The notes: a model not told the origin generated them from the letters alone. Positions 50,638-60,315 are shown, counted from the stretch's first letter. The stretch: DNA of 64,000 nt from JAHEJA01 sp965657215 (GCA_965657215.1 CBFHNR010000013.1:3268-67267), one strand, 5' to 3'. Numbers and translations are program-made.

Positions 50638-51888
50638 TCAAACAGCGTAACGATTAGGATCAAATGGTTTTAGGTCTTGATTGCTTGGTTGATCTGAAAT
50701 CATTTGGGCAATCAACCGCCCCGTTTTTGGCCCTGCGGTTAGACCAACGTGTTGATGTCCAAACCCCGTGTAAACCCCACTCTGCCCGAGTTCCCCAATA
50801 AGAGGCAAGCTATCAGGGGTTGAAGGTCTAAACCCCATCCATTCTTGCGTCCCGCTATAAGCGAGATCGGGGAAGGCTTCTTTTGCATATTTGTAGATCA
50901 GTTGAACAGGCGCCTTTGAAGCTGCTTTTTGGGTGCTGCCTAGTTCCACGGTTCCGGCACATCGCACTCCCATCTCCATAGGTGTCACACCGAATTTTCC
51001 AGTTGTCATCATCATTGGGTTGTTCGGCATGATCGACGGGTTTTCAAAAATCACATGATACCCGCGTTCTGTTTCTAGCGGCACAGACAGACCCAATTTG
51101 CGCATCACGTCTTTGGACCAAATCCCTGCGGTGATGACTGCCTTGGAACAGGGAAACGCACCTTGGGACGTTGAGACTTCGCTCACATGCCCGCCGACCT
51201 TCTTGAAATCTAGGAAATCGGCTTGGACAAATTTGCCGCCCTCTGCTTGGAAATACGCGACCATCTCTTGGATGTATTGTGCAGGATTCAGGATATGCCC
51301 TTGCCCCTCTAACACGGCGAGGCATTGGATAGCGCGACCGAGAATAGGTTCAGCATCCTGTACCTCGTGTCCCGTTAACAAAGTTGGAGTGAACCCAGCA
51401 CCTTGTTTCAACGACCATCCGTAAGCATCTTTTTCAAAATCACTCTTCGATCGATAGGCGTAGCTCAGTTTGCTGTTCACGATCCAGTTTTCGAGAGGCG
51501 TTCCATGCACCAGTGATTTATGCTGTTCCACGGCATCGCCCAAGAGCGGGGTCAGCGCATCTACAATCTTGTGAGTTTTCGCATGAGTGGCATGGCTCAA
51601 GTAGCGTGCGAGCCATGGCAACATCTTTGGCAAATAGCTCCATTGTAAAAAGAGAGGGCTATTGGGGCTAAGTAGATATTTCGGTATTTGTTGCCAAAGG
51701 TCTGGCGTCGTTACAGGCACCACGGCCCATTGCGCCAATAACCCAGCATTTCCATAAGAGGCGCCCATGCCAGGAGTGTCGCGATCAATGAGGACGACGT
51801 CATGACCAAAGCGCCGCAGCCAAAGTGCGGTTGACACACCGCAGATGCCTGCGCCGATAACAACAATTGGGTGGTCAAGTTTTGGCAT
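50638..51888 (-). CDS. FAD-dependent D-amino-acid-dehydrogenase-like oxidoreductase (DadA type)
   Basis: 416 residues of the DAO/DadA family. FAD-binding GAGICG (12-17) preceded by IVVI, then DRDTPGMGASYGNAGLL and the C-terminal GHQHVGLTAGPKTGRLIAQ. Relatives oxidise D-amino acids or hydroxyproline and pass electrons to the respiratory chain. Start ATG 51888. Its link to the D-glutamate operon at 4.9-7.8 kb is plausible but only by theme. Substrate not determined. Confidence 0.82.
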   Translation of the reverse strand: MPKLDHPIVVIGAGICGVSTALWLRRFGHDVVLIDRDTPGMGASYGNAGLLAQWAVVPVTTPDLWQQIPKYLLSPNSPLFLQWSYLPKMLPWLARYLSHATHAKTHKIVDALTPLLGDAVEQHKSLVHGTPLENWIVNSKLSYAYRSKSDFEKDAYGWSLKQGAGFTPTLLTGHEVQDAEPILGRAIQCLAVLEGQGHILNPAQYIQEMVAYFQAEGGKFVQADFLDFKKVGGHVSEVSTSQGAFPCSKAVITAGIWSKDVMRKLGLSVPLETERGYHVIFENPSIMPNNPMMMTTGKFGVTPMEMGVRCAGTVELGSTQKAASKAPVQLIYKYAKEAFPDLAYSGTQEWMGFRPSTPDSLPLIGELGQSGVYTGFGHQHVGLTAGPKTGRLIAQMISDQPSNQDLKPFDPNRYAV

Positions 51889-52007
51889 GGCAGTTGCCTC
51901 AAATTTCTGGTCTTTGTGACGCTATTGCGCATCTTACAAAGGGTCAATCAATCATCACTCTTGTTGTCCCATAAAGTTTACCGTATTGACGACGCTTTCG
52001 ACAGAGT

Positions 52008-53255
52008 ATGGCGTTTACGATGACACAGAGATTAGCAATCGATTTTGGAACATCTAACACAGCGGCGGCTTGTTGTTTGGATGGCGACGTTCGCCATATT
52101 CAACTTGAAACGAACCAAGCGACGATCCCGACGGCTGTGTTTTTCCCACAGTCTGTTGCGCAAATGGAGATTGGTACGCGCGCAAACTCTGCCCTCATTC
52201 AAGGAGAAGAAGGGCGATATATGCGCGCCCTCAAAAGTGTTCTTGGAACAAGCTTGATGCCAGAGCAAAGACTGCTTGGGCGCAAGAGGTTGGACTTTTA
52301 TGATGTTATATCTGCGTTCTTGCGGGATATTAAACAGAGGTCTGAGGCTGCGACTGGATTGACGTTTGACGCGGTTCTTTCTGGTCGTCCTGTACGATTT
52401 CATTCCATTGACGAGGACCGCAATGCTCAAGCAGAGAAAGATTTGTTGGAATGTTATCGCCGCGCTGGATTTAGCGATATTCAATTTTGCCCGGAACCCG
52501 AAGCCGCTGCTTATAGTTTGGGCGGCAAGCTTGCGCCAAATAGTGTGGGGTTGGTCGTTGATATTGGTGGCGGAACATCGGATTTCACGGTGTTTAAGTC
52601 AGGGAGCCCTCTTGAGGTCATGGCCTCTTATGGTGTGCGGATCGGGGGGACTGATTTTGATCGCATTTTGAATTATACCCAAGTCATGCCGCACTTTGGG
52701 CGGGGCCATTCCGTTCAAAGCTCGATGGGGGGAAATGTTCTGTCCGCGCCCAATCAAATCTTTCATGACCTTAGCAGATGGGAGAAAATTCCCTTTGTTT
52801 ACGATCCCGCGTCTCTAAAATTTGCCAAAGAGCTCCTGCGCGATAGCATTGATAAGACCCCGTTTACGAGATTAGTGGAACTCATCGAATATCAATATGG
52901 TCACGATCTGGCCTTCGGTGTTGAGGAGGCGAAAATTCAAAGCAACGCCACCCGAGGTTGCTTTGATGCGGACCTTGATTTTTTAGCGCAACCGATTTCT
53001 ATCGAAATTTCATATAAGCAAATGATGCAGGATATCAGCGCCCTTCAAGATGATCTTATGACCGCCATGCGTGACACTGTCGCCAAGGCCGATCTAGACG
53101 TGCGCGATATTCAAGATATCGTCTTAGTTGGCGGGTCGAGCTTGATGGGGTTTGTCGTTGAGGCGATTAACCAAGTGTTCGACAAACCCGAAATTCACCA
53201 AGACACAATCTTTACGGCGATTGTTGACGGATTGGCAATCCAATCCGCCAATTAG
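52008..53255 (+). CDS. Hsp70-family protein, YegD-like
   Basis: 415-residue actin-like ATPase of the short Hsp70 type without the peptide-binding C-terminal domain. Phosphate loops LAIDFGTSNTAAA near the N-terminus, VVDIGGGTSDFTVF mid-protein and VLVGGSSLMGFV near the end. YegD proteins are chaperone-like of uncertain role. Start ATG 52008; ATG 52020 (MTQRLAIDFG) is equally plausible. Divergent from the DadA-like gene and convergent with the MBL gene (1-bp gap). Confidence 0.86.
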   Translation: MAFTMTQRLAIDFGTSNTAAACCLDGDVRHIQLETNQATIPTAVFFPQSVAQMEIGTRANSALIQGEEGRYMRALKSVLGTSLMPEQRLLGRKRLDFYDVISAFLRDIKQRSEAATGLTFDAVLSGRPVRFHSIDEDRNAQAEKDLLECYRRAGFSDIQFCPEPEAAAYSLGGKLAPNSVGLVVDIGGGTSDFTVFKSGSPLEVMASYGVRIGGTDFDRILNYTQVMPHFGRGHSVQSSMGGNVLSAPNQIFHDLSRWEKIPFVYDPASLKFAKELLRDSIDKTPFTRLVELIEYQYGHDLAFGVEEAKIQSNATRGCFDADLDFLAQPISIEISYKQMMQDISALQDDLMTAMRDTVAKADLDVRDIQDIVLVGGSSLMGFVVEAINQVFDKPEIHQDTIFTAIVDGLAIQSAN

Positions 53256-53256
53256 G

Positions 53257-54174
53257 TCAGAGCATAAGTTGATAGCTTGTTGGTACGTATGTAAACCCAT
53301 CTTCGCGGGTTTCGACATAGCCAACGCTCGGCCATGGCATGTGGTATCCAACGAATGGAATCTTGTCTGTTGCGAGCATAGACAGCAAGCGGCGACGTGT
53401 TTGGGCGGCCTTTTCACGATCTCTATCAAAGCGCAATTCCCAATCAGGATAGGCCAAAGACCAGATATAATGGTTGGCAAAATCACCACCCAAGAAGAGC
53501 TGTTTGCCTTTGCTTTCAATCATGAAACCCATATGCCCAACTGTGTGGCCCGACGCATCAACGGCCGTAATGCCTGATGCCACATCATCCTCAGGGTCAA
53601 TGAAGTTCAATTCATCCTCAAGGGGGCGCACTTGGGCTTCAAAAGTGTTATCGCCTGAAAAATCCCAATCCTCGAATTCGGCATTTCCACAATAATAAGT
53701 CGCGTTTTTGAATGTGCGCTCGTCACCTGAATGAAGCCCGCCGACATGGTCGCCATGGAAATGGGTCAAGACAACTTTGTCGATTTGATCGGCGCTATAG
53801 CCCGCCGAATTCAACGCAGCCACGGTGCCTGATGCGTCTTGGCCCGTGTCAAACAACACAAGCTCTTTGCCTGTGTTGACGACGGTTGGTGTGTAGAACA
53901 TCTGAAACTGGTCTGTTGGCAAATGCGCGGCTTCTGTGACCGCTACGAATTCTTCTTTTGACACGTTCAGACCAAAAATTCCCTGAGGGTCGTTCTTGAT
54001 GGTCGTAGTGTTCGCTAGGATCGTTGTGACTTCAAAATCGCCAAGCTGAAATCGACGATGTGTCGCCATGGACGAGCCAAGCATTGGTGCGGCCGCTTGA
54101 ACGCTTGATCCAGCAACAAGCGCGGCTGATCCTGCTAAAAAACTTCTGCGTTTTAAAATGTAAGGTGATTTCAT
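53257..54174 (-). CDS. Tat-exported MBL-fold metallo-hydrolase
   Basis: 305 residues. The N-terminus has a twin-arginine-like signal, KRRSFLAGSAALVAGSSVQA (8-27), then a metallo-beta-lactamase fold with the zinc motif THFHGDHVGG (H138, H140, D142, H143), DTGQ upstream, SGHTVGHMGF and GGDFANHY. Such periplasmic MBL proteins include lactonase- and hydrolase-like members; the substrate is unknown. ATG 54174 is preceded by GAGGA; the longer frame to 54267 is unsupported. Confidence 0.85.
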   Translation of the reverse strand: MKSPYILKRRSFLAGSAALVAGSSVQAAAPMLGSSMATHRRFQLGDFEVTTILANTTTIKNDPQGIFGLNVSKEEFVAVTEAAHLPTDQFQMFYTPTVVNTGKELVLFDTGQDASGTVAALNSAGYSADQIDKVVLTHFHGDHVGGLHSGDERTFKNATYYCGNAEFEDWDFSGDNTFEAQVRPLEDELNFIDPEDDVASGITAVDASGHTVGHMGFMIESKGKQLFLGGDFANHYIWSLAYPDWELRFDRDREKAAQTRRRLLSMLATDKIPFVGYHMPWPSVGYVETREDGFTYVPTSYQLML

Positions 54175-54246
54175 AATATTATCCTCGACGTAGAACCCTG
54201 TGGGATGAACATAGCTTATAAAATATATAAATAAAGGAATATGAAT

Positions 54247-54675
54247 ATGAGCGAAAATAAAACGCAAGCAACGGACGTGGATGTAGACGAATTTCTGGCA
54301 TCAATCGAGCATAAACAACGGCAAGCTGATGCACTTAAATTGAATGCGATTTTCAAGGATGCCACGGGATATGACCCTGTGATGTGGGGGCCAAGCATTA
54401 TAGGCTATGGGCGTTATCATTATCGCTATGCCTCGGGTCGCGAAGGGGATTTTTTAGCGACGGGTTATTCCCCACGCAAAGCGAATTTATCCATCTACAT
54501 CATGCCCGGATATGCGGATTATAGTGCCCTGCTAAAAGATTTGGGCAAGCATAAGCTTGGGAAATCCTGTCTCTATGTGAATAAGCTTGCCGATATTGAT
54601 GTGGCGGTTTTAGAGCGCCTTATTAAACAGGGCGTGGCTGACTTGAATAAAATTTGGCCCGTGGATGCAACCTAG
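54247..54675 (+). CDS. DUF1801 family protein
   Basis: 142 residues from ATG 54247, well spaced from AAGGA; ATG 54241 is too close to it. Family blocks: VDEFLASIEHKQRQADALKL, GYDPVMWGPSIIGYGRYHYRY, FSPRK-like YSPRKANLSIYIMPG and LGKHKLGKSCLYVNKLADID. YdhG/DUF1801 proteins are small cytoplasmic proteins of unknown function. It lies 57 bp before gltX on the same strand. Confidence 0.88.
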   Translation: MSENKTQATDVDVDEFLASIEHKQRQADALKLNAIFKDATGYDPVMWGPSIIGYGRYHYRYASGREGDFLATGYSPRKANLSIYIMPGYADYSALLKDLGKHKLGKSCLYVNKLADIDVAVLERLIKQGVADLNKIWPVDAT

Positions 54676-54732
54676 GCATTTACTGGACAAATCCTGTCTC
54701 TTGTGAGAGACGGTCCCCAACAGGAGATTCAG

Positions 54733-56058
54733 ATGACAACCACACGTTTTGCCCCATCGCCGACAGGCTATCTTCATATTGGCAATCTACGCACAGCGTT
54801 GATGAACTATTTGATCGCCCGCAAGTCGGACGGTACGTTTATCTTGCGGATTGATGATACGGATCCTGAGCGGTCGAAACAAGAATACGTTGACGGGATT
54901 AAACGTGATTTGGAATGGCTTGGTCTACATTGGGACAAGGTTGAACAGCAATCTCATAGATTAGATCGCTATCATGCCGCGGCTGATAAGTTGCGCGACA
55001 TGGGTCGGTTCTATGAATGCTTTGAGACGCCGACGGAATTGGACCTTAAGCGTAAAAAGCAACTCAACATGGGCAAGCCCCCTGTTTATGATCGTGCTGC
55101 TCTCTCTTTGTCGGATGCTGACAAAGAGGCCATGCGCTCCGAACGTGGTGCGGGGCACTGGCGCTTTTTGTTGGATCAAGAGCGCATCAATTGGAACGAT
55201 GGCGTGTTGGGTGATATTTCTATCGATGCGGCCTCTGTGTCCGATCCCGTCCTGATCCGCGCAGATGGACAGTTTTTGTACACTTTGGCCTCTGTTGTGG
55301 ATGATGTTGATATGGGCGTCACGCATGTTGTGCGCGGCTCAGATCACATCACGAACACGGCAACCCAAATTCAAATGATCCAAGCCATCGGTGGCGAAGT
55401 GCCCTCTTTTGCGCATCACTCATTGCTCACAGGTCCACAAGGCGAAGGGTTGTCCAAACGGCTTGGAACTCTTGCCCTACGTGATTTGCGAGAGCAGAGC
55501 GTTGAACCTGCGGCCTTGTTAAGCCTTCTTGCGCGTTTGGGATCAAGTCAGCCTGTTGAATTGCGCAGCAACCTTGATGACATCGCCGAAGGATTTGACA
55601 TTTCGCAATTCGGATCTGCGCCAACAAAGTTTGACGTCAACGATCTGTTCCCTCTGACGCACAAGTGTCTTCAGGATTTAGACCTAGCTGCGGTGTCTGA
55701 GGATATTGCGGCGCTTGGTGTTCCAGCTGATATGGCCGAGCAATTCTGGAATGTGACACGTGAAAATATCACAACACGTGGTGATATGGCGTCATGGTGG
55801 GACTTGATGTCAAATGGTGTTGATCCTGTCATTGACGATGAAGACCGCGACTTTGTTGAGCAAGCGATGTCTCTCTTGCCAGACGCACCCTTTAATGCTG
55901 AGACGTGGAAGACATGGACCGCTGAGGTCAAAGAAGCCACAGGTCGAAAAGGCAAAGGATTGTTCATGCCACTGCGTAAGGCTTTGACGGGACAGTCGCA
56001 CGGACCCGATATGTCCGCACTTATGCCGCTCTTGCAGGTTGTAAAAGCGCGGAAATAA
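54733..56058 (+). CDS. gltX: Glutamate--tRNA ligase
   Basis: 441-residue class Ic synthetase. HIGH-like motif GYLHIGNLRT (12-21), IDDTDPERS (40-48) and KMSKS-like GLSKRLG (239-245). Alphaproteobacteria often carry two GluRS paralogues, one charging tRNA-Glu and one preferring tRNA-Gln, followed by GatCAB. The short length and the LHIGN/LSKR motifs fit one of the two; which one cannot be told here. Start ATG 54733 with AGGAGATT. Confidence 0.94.
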   Translation: MTTTRFAPSPTGYLHIGNLRTALMNYLIARKSDGTFILRIDDTDPERSKQEYVDGIKRDLEWLGLHWDKVEQQSHRLDRYHAAADKLRDMGRFYECFETPTELDLKRKKQLNMGKPPVYDRAALSLSDADKEAMRSERGAGHWRFLLDQERINWNDGVLGDISIDAASVSDPVLIRADGQFLYTLASVVDDVDMGVTHVVRGSDHITNTATQIQMIQAIGGEVPSFAHHSLLTGPQGEGLSKRLGTLALRDLREQSVEPAALLSLLARLGSSQPVELRSNLDDIAEGFDISQFGSAPTKFDVNDLFPLTHKCLQDLDLAAVSEDIAALGVPADMAEQFWNVTRENITTRGDMASWWDLMSNGVDPVIDDEDRDFVEQAMSLLPDAPFNAETWKTWTAEVKEATGRKGKGLFMPLRKALTGQSHGPDMSALMPLLQVVKARK

Positions 56059-56090
56059 CATAAGTATGCGTCCTCTAAGGGGTGCATATA

Positions 56091-57479
56091 ATGAGTCAAA
56101 CAGCTAAATTTGTGACAGGCTCGCCAATGAAACATGTGGCGATCATGTCTTTTACCGCGTCTTTGGGATTGATGGCGATGTTCGCCGTCGATTTTGTGGA
56201 CATGATTTTCATCTCAATGCTAGGTCAATCCGAATTGGCCGCCGCCATTGGGTATGCGGGATCAATTCTATTTTTTACAACCTCCTTTGGGATCGGCTTG
56301 GCCATCGCAGCAGGGGCCATTATCGCGCGCTCACTGGGTGAAGGGGATGATGTCACCGCACGGGAACAGGTCGTTTACAATTTACTCTACGGCTTGCTGT
56401 TCGGGGCGGCTTTCGCGGCGCTCATTTGGGTCAATATCCCCTTTTTGGTTGGCCTTGTTGGGGCCACGGGGGAAACTGCTGAGTTGGCCGCTGGCTATTT
56501 GCGCATCATCATTCCTAGCCTTCCGATAATGATCCTTGGGATCATTGGTGGTGCCATTCTGCGGGCGCATGGGGCGGCCGCGAGCGCGATGTATGCAACA
56601 ATCTTTGGCGGCTTGGTGAATGCGATCCTTGATCCGATCCTTATCTTTGGGCTTGGCCTCGACCTAACAGGCGCAGCACTTGCAACAGTTGCCTCGCGCT
56701 TTGCATTAGCTGGTTATTCGCTCTATTCCGTAAACAAGGCCACTGGTGGTTTTGTCACGCCTCGCTTAGAGGGGTTCTTTCGTGACCTGCCTCCCGTGTT
56801 CTGGATCGCAGTGCCCGCAATTTTGACCCAACTGGCGACACCAATCGGCTCGGCCTATGTCACACGATCAATGGCAGAGTTTGGTGAGGATGCGGTTGCC
56901 GGTATGGCCGTTATCGGTCGCCTCACTCCATTGGCTTTTGGAGTAGTCTTTGCGCTGTCTGGAGCAGTTGGGCCGATAATTGGCCAAAACTACGGCGCGG
57001 GATTGAACGATCGGGTCAAGCGAACGTTTTGGGATGCCATCATTTTCGTCGGTGTCTTTGTCATTGTTATGGCGGGCATATTGTTTGTTGCGCGTGATCT
57101 GATTGTTATGGCCTTTAATGCGACAGGGGATGCGCAGCTTTTGATCTACGCATTTTGTGGACCTTTGGCCTTGTTGTTCTTTTTCAACGGTTTGCTTTTT
57201 GTTGCGAACGCGAGCTTTAACAATCTCGGACACCCCTATTATTCGACTTGGACGAATTGGGGGCGTCATACGATTGGGACTATTCCATTCGTTTGGCTCG
57301 GTGGACAGTGGTACGGGCCTGTCGGCGTGATGTCGGGCCAATTCGTCGGTGGATTGTTCTTTGGAGTTATTGCAGCCTTGCTCGCGCTTCGTGTGATGAA
57401 CAATCCTGAGGGCAAAGAGGCCGAGCCGCATCACGTCAACGTAACGCGACCCACCCAATTGTTCCACGGGCGTCGCTAA
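56091..57479 (+). CDS. MATE family efflux transporter
   Basis: 462-residue inner-membrane protein with about twelve helices in two similar halves (first around 15-225, second around 245-445), the MATE/NorM layout. It exports cationic or toxic compounds by Na+ or H+ antiport; substrate unknown. ATG 56091 with AAGGGG is preferred over ATG 56082. It follows gltX by 32 bp and meets the convergent DUF1244 gene with no gap. Confidence 0.9.
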   Translation: MSQTAKFVTGSPMKHVAIMSFTASLGLMAMFAVDFVDMIFISMLGQSELAAAIGYAGSILFFTTSFGIGLAIAAGAIIARSLGEGDDVTAREQVVYNLLYGLLFGAAFAALIWVNIPFLVGLVGATGETAELAAGYLRIIIPSLPIMILGIIGGAILRAHGAAASAMYATIFGGLVNAILDPILIFGLGLDLTGAALATVASRFALAGYSLYSVNKATGGFVTPRLEGFFRDLPPVFWIAVPAILTQLATPIGSAYVTRSMAEFGEDAVAGMAVIGRLTPLAFGVVFALSGAVGPIIGQNYGAGLNDRVKRTFWDAIIFVGVFVIVMAGILFVARDLIVMAFNATGDAQLLIYAFCGPLALLFFFNGLLFVANASFNNLGHPYYSTWTNWGRHTIGTIPFVWLGGQWYGPVGVMSGQFVGGLFFGVIAALLALRVMNNPEGKEAEPHHVNVTRPTQLFHGRR

Positions 57480-57794
57480 TTATTTAGGTTTGCCAACATT
57501 TTCAGCAAAGGCCGTGTCAAAGGCCTTTTGCTGATCTTGGTTAGCATCCGATTGGTAATTGGCTTTCCACTCGTCCATGCTCATTCCATAAAACTGCTCA
57601 CGCGCTTGGGTTTTGTCCATGTCGATCCCGCGCGCGTTTGCCGCCTCTTGGTACCAGCGGGATAAGCAATTCCTGCAAAAGCCCGCGAGGTTCATCATAT
57701 CAATGTTCTGCACGTCCGTGCGCTTTTCCATGAGGTGTTCACGAAGGGCGCGAAAGGCTGCGGCTTCTAGTTCTAATTGTGTTTGTGCGTCCAT
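57480..57794 (-). CDS. DUF1244 family protein
   Basis: 104-residue conserved proteobacterial protein (helical). Diagnostic segment: DMMNLAGFCRNCLSRWYQEAA, with CRNC as a possible metal or redox pair, then QFYGMSMDEWK. Function unknown. The start ATG 57794 lies one base after the upstream gene's stop, so the two are cotranscribed. Confidence 0.9.
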   Translation of the reverse strand: MDAQTQLELEAAAFRALREHLMEKRTDVQNIDMMNLAGFCRNCLSRWYQEAANARGIDMDKTQAREQFYGMSMDEWKANYQSDANQDQQKAFDTAFAENVGKPK

Positions 57795-57795
57795 G

Positions 57796-58536
57796 TTACG
57801 GGTCCATATCGTTTAAGGTTGCCGATAGAATTGGGGCCAAGCGTCTGGCCCATGTGATTTGGTTTAGCTCTGTTTCAATAAGATCGTTGCGTATTTCAAT
57901 CAAAGTATTCAAGCGCCCATGCTGCAAGGCATGTTGATCTATGCTGTCACCCGGGAGGTCCCCATTATAAGGCTCATTATCCCCAACGCATAGGTCATCC
58001 TCGTCGTTAAGGCGGGCAAGAAAGGCATCATTGAACCGTCGATCTTGGGCTGAGAGGATCCCAATGTGCCACGGGCGCGGAGCACGACCCTTGAGCTGAG
58101 GCGTGAAAGAATGGAGGGATACCAAAACTGCGTTATCTCTTTGCGCCGCAAGTTCAGCAACCGCGCGATGATAGGGGCGGTGACAGAGATCCAAGCGGCG
58201 CTGTTTTTCGGTCTCATCTGCAAATCGGTTTCCCTCGATGATGGTTCCATCATAGAGCTTCATGAGAAGCGTCGGGTCATCTTCGCCACGATTGGGGTCT
58301 ATGACGAGGCGCGAAAAATTGGAACAGATGACAGGGGCGTTTAGCAATTTGCCCAGCTCAACAGCCACACCTTTTGCACCGACATCATAGGCAATATGAC
58401 GGTTCATATCGCTTTCTGAGATACCCAAACTTCCGTTGTTCACAGCAGTAGGAACGGTATTTGCGGCATGATCACAGGTCACGATCCAACGCGCTGTTCT
58501 GTTTGCTCCGTAAATCGTGTAGGGTTCGTATGTCAT
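57796..58536 (-). CDS. N-formylglutamate amidohydrolase-like protein
   Basis: 246 residues of the HutG2/FGase family. Family features are TCDHAANTVP near residue 20 (Zn-type His), NFSRLVIDPNRGEDDPTLL, VSLHSFTPQLKG and HGRLNTLIEIRNDLI. Relatives release formate from N-formylglutamate in histidine breakdown, but no hut genes are here, so the substrate may differ. Start ATG 58536. Operon with DUF1244, divergent from pyk. Confidence 0.85.
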   Translation of the reverse strand: MTYEPYTIYGANRTARWIVTCDHAANTVPTAVNNGSLGISESDMNRHIAYDVGAKGVAVELGKLLNAPVICSNFSRLVIDPNRGEDDPTLLMKLYDGTIIEGNRFADETEKQRRLDLCHRPYHRAVAELAAQRDNAVLVSLHSFTPQLKGRAPRPWHIGILSAQDRRFNDAFLARLNDEDDLCVGDNEPYNGDLPGDSIDQHALQHGRLNTLIEIRNDLIETELNQITWARRLAPILSATLNDMDP

Positions 58537-58609
58537 GTCACTGTTACTTTTTTACACAATACATATGGCAGTTGCGCTATAAAAGGAAATAGGCCATAAC
58601 GCGAAAAAG

Positions 58610-58623
58610 TGTTAACGCTAACA
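58610..58623. promoter_or_regulatory. LacI-family-type operator TGTTAACGCTAACA upstream of pyk
   Basis: The site fits the LacI-family pattern TGNNANCGNTNNCA, with TGTTA/TAACA arms around a central CG, 81 bp before the pyk start. In Rhodobacter sphaeroides the LacI-type regulator CceR controls central carbon genes through sites of this form. Assignment to a CceR orthologue is inference. Confidence 0.6.
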
Positions 58624-58703
58624 TTCGGTGAAAATGGTCCGCTTAATAGACTGCATTTTCGCAAGTTGGTCTAACAGAGACGCAAGATGCCAGAGGATAA
58701 GAT

Positions 58704-60149
58704 ATGAGACGCCACCGTAATGTAAAAATTGTTGCCACTTTGGGACCAGCCTCAAGTGACTATGCCATGATCAAGGCGCTCCACGAAGCGGGCGCAGACG
58801 TCTTTCGTTTGAACATGAGCCACGGTGAGCATTCTGAAATTGCACAACGTCATAAAATCATCCGCGACATTGAAAAAGAATTGAACAGCCCGATTGCCAT
58901 CCTCGCTGATTTGCAGGGTCCAAAATTGCGGGTTGGTGTGTTTGCAAATGATGCCGAAGAATTGGCTAATGGCGCACAATTTCGCATGGACTTGGACGAC
59001 ACTCCTGGGGATGTGTCGCGTGTTCAACTCCCACATCCTGAAATTTTTGCGGCTCTCGAGGCTGGCGCGCACCTCTTGGTGAACGATGGAAAAATCCGTC
59101 TTCATGTGGATGAGTGCGGTGCAGATTTTGCCAATTGTACAGTGATCAATGGCGGCACGATTTCGAACCGCAAGGGTGTAAATGTTCCCGACGTTGTTTT
59201 GCCGCTTGCTGCTTTGTCGGACAAAGACAAAAAGGACTTGGAATTTGTGTGCGAGCTTGGTGTTGATTGGCTCGCGCTGTCGTTTGTTCAACGCCCAGAA
59301 GATTTACTCGAAGCCCGTGAACTCACACGAGGTCGTGCTGCGATCTTATCAAAAATTGAAAAGCCCTCTGCCGTGACAAGCTTTGATGATATTTTGGCCG
59401 TCTCAGACGGTATCATGGTGGCGCGCGGTGATTTGGGTGTCGAACTACCTGTTCAAAATGTTCCGCCCATTCAAAAGCAATTGGTTCGCAAATGTCGTGC
59501 GGCTGCCAAGCCCGTCATCGTTGCGACGCAAATGCTCGAATCCATGATCGAAAGCCCAATGCCAACTCGTGCCGAAGTTTCTGATGTGGCAACAGCCATT
59601 TATGAGGGCGCAGATGCGATCATGCTGTCGGCTGAATCTGCGGCGGGGTCCTTCCCTGTTGAAGCGGTCACAACAATGAACAATGTTGCGATCGAAGTTG
59701 AAAATGATCCGACCTACACCGAAGTTGTCGAAGCCTCCCGTAGTGCTGATCGTAAATCTATCGCAGATGGTATCGTTGCCGCGGCTCGTGAGATTGCTGA
59801 AACAACTGAGATTAAGGCGATTTGTTGTTATACTCAATCTGGGACAACGGCTTTGTTGACCGCACGTGAACGCCCACGCGTTCCAATTATTGCAATGACG
59901 TCCCAAACAGGTACAGCGCGTCGCTTGGCTCTGACATGGGGCACAAATTGTGTGATCTCTGGCGAAAAAGATCGCTTTAAAGAGGCCGTTGTTAGTGCGG
60001 TGCGCGCCGCTATTTCTGAGGGCTACGCGACCCAAGATGATCAGGTTGTTATTACTGCGGGTGTTCCCTTTAACATTCCCGGGACCACAAATATTCTGCG
60101 TGTTGCGCCCTGTAATGAGCGTATGATCTATGCGATGGATCCTGAATAG
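58704..60149 (+). CDS. pyk: Pyruvate kinase
   Basis: 481-residue glycolytic enzyme converting PEP and ADP to pyruvate and ATP. RLNMSHG near the N-terminus, ADLQGPKLRVG, catalytic-site KIEKPSAV, MVARGDLGVEL and the nucleotide/metal region ATQMLESMIESPMPTRAEV in pieces are all present, plus the C-terminal allosteric domain (CCYTQSGTTALL). Start ATG 58704 with AGAGGATAAG. A LacI-type operator upstream suggests control with central carbon flux. A dispersed element follows the stop. Confidence 0.96.
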   Translation: MRRHRNVKIVATLGPASSDYAMIKALHEAGADVFRLNMSHGEHSEIAQRHKIIRDIEKELNSPIAILADLQGPKLRVGVFANDAEELANGAQFRMDLDDTPGDVSRVQLPHPEIFAALEAGAHLLVNDGKIRLHVDECGADFANCTVINGGTISNRKGVNVPDVVLPLAALSDKDKKDLEFVCELGVDWLALSFVQRPEDLLEARELTRGRAAILSKIEKPSAVTSFDDILAVSDGIMVARGDLGVELPVQNVPPIQKQLVRKCRAAAKPVIVATQMLESMIESPMPTRAEVSDVATAIYEGADAIMLSAESAAGSFPVEAVTTMNNVAIEVENDPTYTEVVEASRSADRKSIADGIVAAAREIAETTEIKAICCYTQSGTTALLTARERPRVPIIAMTSQTGTARRLALTWGTNCVISGEKDRFKEAVVSAVRAAISEGYATQDDQVVITAGVPFNIPGTTNILRVAPCNERMIYAMDPE

Positions 60150-60185
60150 GCTTCACTTTTGCCAAAATACTCTCGCCGAAGGCGT
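60150..60185 (-). repeat. Dispersed intergenic element, copy 4
   Basis: Minus-strand reading: CGCCTTCGGCG hairpin, then AGAGTATTTTGGCAAAAGTG and AAGC. It matches copy 1 closely. It sits directly after the pyk stop. Confidence 0.65.
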
Positions 60186-60272
60186 TTGTTGCGTAACTGC
60201 GATGTGATTAGCCTATATTTATAGCGCGTGACACGATTATCTCTTGCGAAACCAGACTTACCCAATTATACG

Positions 60273-60315
60273 GCGACTCTATCCGTGAGACCGGCCAAGA
60301 GGCATGCCGAGTCGC
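60273..60315 (+). promoter_or_regulatory. Stem-loop in the rpmI-rplT leader
   Basis: GCGACTC (60273-60279) pairs with GAGTCGC (60309-60315), enclosing about 29 nt, 35 bp before the rpmI ATG. Ribosomal L35/L20 operons are often autoregulated by L20 binding to a leader structure; this may be such a site. It does not match a leader class I can name. The 200-bp gap 60150-60349 otherwise holds only the dispersed element and presumably the promoter. Confidence 0.4.
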
